Assembly: GCA_027486155.1 (NCBI GenBank)
Contig: JAIXPR010000237.1
Coordinates: forward strand, 1 to 9,152
Direction of reading: 5' to 3'
Length of the DNA stretch: 9,152 nucleotides
Source: Pseudomonadota bacterium
GTDB taxonomy: Bacteria > Bdellovibrionota_C > UBA2361 > OMII01
The notes under the pieces were generated by a model. It saw nothing but the letters and a program-made list of their open reading frames with translations. It was not told the DNA's origin and did not search any database. Each line of letters begins with the position of its first letter. Within the stretch, counting starts at the first letter, position 1. Both the position numbers and the translations under genes were made by a program. Below, in pieces: positions 7,234 through 9,152 of this stretch.

Positions 7234-7388
7234 TCGCTGAAGTTGACGGCTGCGTGTGACGGGAGACGATAACCGTCAACGGCTTTCGGTTTACGTTATA
7301 CGGTAAACGTCCTCGTCATCGTCAGCGAATTTTTGAGGTGCGTTCCAAGGTGAGACTATTGGTAGGTTTTGCCTTGTCTACCTAGGGA
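7234..7388 (+). repeat. Structured intergenic repeat, copy B
   Basis: Second copy of the element at 4780-4932, in the same orientation, 2454 bp downstream. The outer arms 7234-7248 and 7314-7328 match at 13 of 15 positions. The inner stem (7253-7261 with 7294-7302) keeps nine pairs, two of them G-U. AACCG (7271-7275) and CGGTT (7287-7291) are unchanged from copy A. A five-T run (7330-7334) follows, then GAGG, TGCG and GTGAGAC blocks, and a small hairpin with arms GGTAG (7361-7365) and CTACC (7378-7382), which differ in sequence from the copy A arms. It begins 71 bp after the ATPase stop codon and ends about 75 bp before kdsD. A terminator, a structured RNA or an ERIC/MITE-like element are all possible. 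Confidence 0.8.
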
Positions 7389-7422
7389 AAACAGGGGCTA
7401 TTTCGGGATAGTTTCAAGTGGG

Positions 7423-7452
7423 TTAGATTAACCTCTCTGAACAGGCTATACT
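7423..7452 (+). promoter_or_regulatory. Putative promoter of kdsD
   Basis: TATACT (7447-7452) is a good -10 hexamer and ends 9 nt before the ATG at 7462. TTAGAT (7423-7428) stands 18 nt upstream as a poor -35 candidate. The transcript would start within about three bases of the ATG. GAGG at 7456-7459 is too close to the ATG to serve as a Shine-Dalgarno. Confidence 0.5.
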
Positions 7453-7461
7453 GTCGAGGCT

Positions 7462-8475
7462 ATGGGCGATCCTATTCGAACGAAATCGATCAACGCCGCG
7501 GATATCGCGTACGGCCGCTCCATCATCAAGGAGGAGATCACCGCGCTCACACAGGTAGCGGATCTCCTTGATGACTCGTTCGCTCACGCCGTCGAGACGA
7601 TACTCTCCCTTCCAGCGGGTGCTCGCATCGTTGTCTCCGGAATGGGAAAAGCTGGATTTGTCGCCCAGAAGATCTCCGCGACACTCTCAAGTATCGGATT
7701 CCCAAGCTTGTATCTTCATCCCGCTGAGGCGGTGCATGGAGATCTTGGAAGATTTGGCTCTAACGATCTCGCGCTCCTCCTCTCTAATTCCGGTGAGACC
7801 TCTGAGGTTGTCCGACTCCTTCCGACCCTCAAACAACGAGGAAGTCACATTATTTCGATAACAAGCACATCAAGTTCAACTCTCGGAAAACATAGCGACG
7901 TAGTGATCGCGACGGGTCGTTTCACTGAGGCAGGCCCTCTCGGCCTCGCGCCAACAACCAGCACTACGGTGATGATGTCGCTCGGAGACGCGCTCGCCAT
8001 GACGCTGGTGCACCGCCGAGGGTTGTCCAAAGAGGATTTCGCCGCATTTCATCCGGGAGGAGATCTTGGCCGCTCCCTCATGCTCGTCTCCGACATCATG
8101 AGAACCGGCGAGAGCTGCTGTATCGTTCACGAGTCTATCGACACGAAGAAAGCCCTCCGCCTTATCACCGAAACAAAGGGTCGGCCGGGCGCCGCGAGTA
8201 TCGTAAACGACGCTGGGGCGCTCGTTGGCGTTTTCACGGACGGAAATCTTCGGCGCTGCCTTGAGCGCGACATTGAGTTTCTCAATAAGCCTATCGGCAC
8301 GCTCTGCTCTCGAACCCCTATCACCATCACCCCCGAAAAGCTCGCCACTGAGGCCGCCCGCATCATTCAGGAGCGAAAGATCGACCAACTCATGGTCGTG
8401 GATAGCAACAACGTACCAGTTGGACTTATCGACATTCAGGATCTCCTCGCTCACGGCATGATTCGGCCGGAGTAA
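7462..8475 (+). CDS. kdsD: D-arabinose-5-phosphate isomerase (KpsF/GutQ family)
   Basis: This 337-residue cytoplasmic enzyme interconverts ribulose 5-phosphate and arabinose 5-phosphate, the first step toward Kdo for lipopolysaccharide. An N-terminal SIS sugar-isomerase domain (about 40-200) is followed by two CBS domains (about 210-337). Compared with E. coli KdsD I see K63 in GMGKAG, the HPAEA and HGDLG segments (86-96), E112 in SNSGET, E156 in EAGPLGLAPT and H197 in FHPGGDLGR, so all four residues known to matter for catalysis are in place. GVFTDGNLRR marks the first CBS repeat. The length is close to the 328 residues of the E. coli protein. No other Kdo or lpt genes are in view, so the usual kdsD-kdsC-lpt cluster is not shown here. 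Identity is very secure. Confidence 0.95.
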   Translation: MGDPIRTKSINAADIAYGRSIIKEEITALTQVADLLDDSFAHAVETILSLPAGARIVVSGMGKAGFVAQKISATLSSIGFPSLYLHPAEAVHGDLGRFGSNDLALLLSNSGETSEVVRLLPTLKQRGSHIISITSTSSSTLGKHSDVVIATGRFTEAGPLGLAPTTSTTVMMSLGDALAMTLVHRRGLSKEDFAAFHPGGDLGRSLMLVSDIMRTGESCCIVHESIDTKKALRLITETKGRPGAASIVNDAGALVGVFTDGNLRRCLERDIEFLNKPIGTLCSRTPITITPEKLATEAARIIQERKIDQLMVVDSNNVPVGLIDIQDLLAHGMIRPE

Positions 8476-8510
8476 TCAGCGCGCGGGGAAGGCTCCTGGC
8501 TGCCCAAAGA

Positions 8511-8533
8511 TAGCTCATACGTGGCGGGAGCTA
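8511..8533. repeat. Small hairpin downstream of kdsD
   Basis: TAGCTC (8511-8516) and GAGCTA (8528-8533) form a perfect 6-bp stem with an 11-nt loop, 35 bp after the kdsD stop codon. No T-run follows on the plus strand, so termination here is uncertain. Confidence 0.3.
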
Positions 8534-8546
8534 GCCCATCCCCGGG

Positions 8547-8575
8547 TTCCCCTCCCCCCTAATACACAGTACACT
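8547..8575 (+). promoter_or_regulatory. Putative promoter of the ABC permease gene
   Basis: TACACT (8570-8575) is a -10-like hexamer ending 6 nt before the GTG start at 8582, which would make the transcript leaderless. TTCCCC (8547-8552) sits at 17-nt spacing and resembles TTCGCC in the nuclease promoter. The hexamer overlaps a perfect dyad, GTACAC (8569-8574) and GTGTAC (8582-8587), that reaches into the first codons and could be an operator. Confidence 0.4.
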
Positions 8576-8581
8576 CCTCCT

Positions 8582-9152
8582 GTGTACCTCATAGCGCTCA
8601 AAATGCTGGTCGGAAATAAGGGCAAGTTCTTCGCCATGATATTCGGCGTTGCCCTCACCTCACTGATTATCACCCAGCAGTCATCGATCTTTGTGGGGCT
8701 GATGTCCCGCACCGTCGGATTCATCTTCGACACACCTCTTCCCGATCTCTGGGTCATGGATCCTAAGGTCCAGTTCGTGGACGACATTAAACCGATGCAG
8801 GACACCAAGCTTCTTCAAGTACGAGGGGTACAAGGAGTTGAGTGGGCAGTACCCCTCTATAAAGGCTCCATTCGAGCCCGTTTGGCCAACGGCACCTTTC
8901 AAACCTGTAACGTTATCGGACTCGATGACGCGACGCTGGTTGGAGGACCTCCGACCATGATAGCTGGTCGAGTAGCGGACCTCAGACTCGCGGATTCAGT
9001 CATCGTTGACGAAGCAGGAGCTTTCGGGAAGTTGGCGAAGCCGGGACCAACTCCGCAGAGTCCCAGGATACCGCTTAAGATCGGAGATATCCTTGAGCTG
9101 AACGACAATCGAGCAGTCGTGGTTGGCATCGCTCGTACGACCCGCACATTTC
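8582..9152 (+). CDS. ABC transporter permease, MacB/FtsX-like (DevC-type), 5' part
   Basis: The frame stays open for 190 codons from the GTG at 8582 to the window edge, so the C-terminal part is missing. The protein starts with a short cytoplasmic segment and one membrane helix (about 16-40, ending in QQSSIFVGLM), followed by a large extracytoplasmic domain with PDLWVMDP (54-61) and GVEWAVPLYKG (85-95). This layout matches FtsX/MacB-type permeases, in which one N-terminal helix, a large periplasmic domain and three later helices work with a separate ATPase subunit and often a membrane-fusion protein. It resembles DevC most, but the substrate is unknown. The GTG is preferred over the ATG at 8603 because the -10-like TACACT lies 6 nt before it and no Shine-Dalgarno is present before either. 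Partner genes would be expected just downstream, outside the window. Confidence 0.8.
   Translation, partial: MYLIALKMLVGNKGKFFAMIFGVALTSLIITQQSSIFVGLMSRTVGFIFDTPLPDLWVMDPKVQFVDDIKPMQDTKLLQVRGVQGVEWAVPLYKGSIRARLANGTFQTCNVIGLDDATLVGGPPTMIAGRVADLRLADSVIVDEAGAFGKLAKPGPTPQSPRIPLKIGDILELNDNRAVVVGIARTTRTF

Larger units (their letters stand above)
7163..7461. other. Intergenic region between the ATPase gene and kdsD
   Basis: No gene is visible in these 299 bases. The region starts with a weak hairpin (GGGAG 7162-7166 with CTCCC 7182-7186) that lacks a T-run on the plus strand, then holds repeat copy B and the kdsD promoter region. Confidence 0.7.

Noticed and set aside
4780..7388. Copper ATPase gene as cargo of a composite transposon
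   Set aside because: The bracketing repeats have no transposase, no clear target-site duplication was found, and the gene's composition looks like its neighbours.
7876..8454. 192-codon minus-strand frame opposite kdsD
   Set aside because: It lies wholly opposite a secure gene and its translation matches no family I recognise; it is a consequence of codon bias on the other strand.

Overview
The window is ordinary bacterial chromosome, densely coding and moderately GC-rich. It most likely comes from a Gram-negative organism, because it carries an arabinose-5-phosphate isomerase of the Kdo/LPS pathway. The phylum cannot be assigned from the sequence alone. No tRNA, rRNA, CRISPR array, transposase or phage gene is visible.

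Layout: (1) 1-350 is a non-coding leader with a strong hairpin and an 18-bp direct repeat. (2) 351-3200 (+) is a 949-residue GT5 (glycogen/starch synthase-like) glycosyltransferase with an unusually long N-terminal half. (3) 3207-4058 (-) is a ten-helix EamA/DMT transporter, tail-to-tail with the GT5 gene with only 6 bp between stop codons. (4) 4059-4180 is a divergent promoter region. (5) 4181-4720 (+) is a secreted staphylococcal-nuclease-like protein. (6) 4780-4932 is a structured intergenic repeat, copy A. (7) 5015-7162 (+) is a copper-type P1B ATPase. (8) 7234-7388 is the same repeat, copy B. (9) 7462-8475 (+) is kdsD. (10) 8582-9152 (+) is the 5' part of a MacB/FtsX-like ABC permease that runs off the window.

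The genes do not form one pathway. They look like separate short transcription units, and four of them carry a TAnnnT -10-like hexamer 6-9 nt before the start codon with no usable Shine-Dalgarno sequence, which suggests leaderless or near-leaderless transcripts.

The most unusual signal is the pair of about 150-bp intergenic elements bracketing the copper ATPase gene as direct repeats. Each has a long nested palindrome, a T-run directly after it, and a downstream small hairpin whose position is kept while its sequence changes. Other points worth a look are substitutions at normally conserved functional positions: KxGGL in the GT5 enzyme, MxxSS in the ATPase, and the first calcium ligand in the nuclease.
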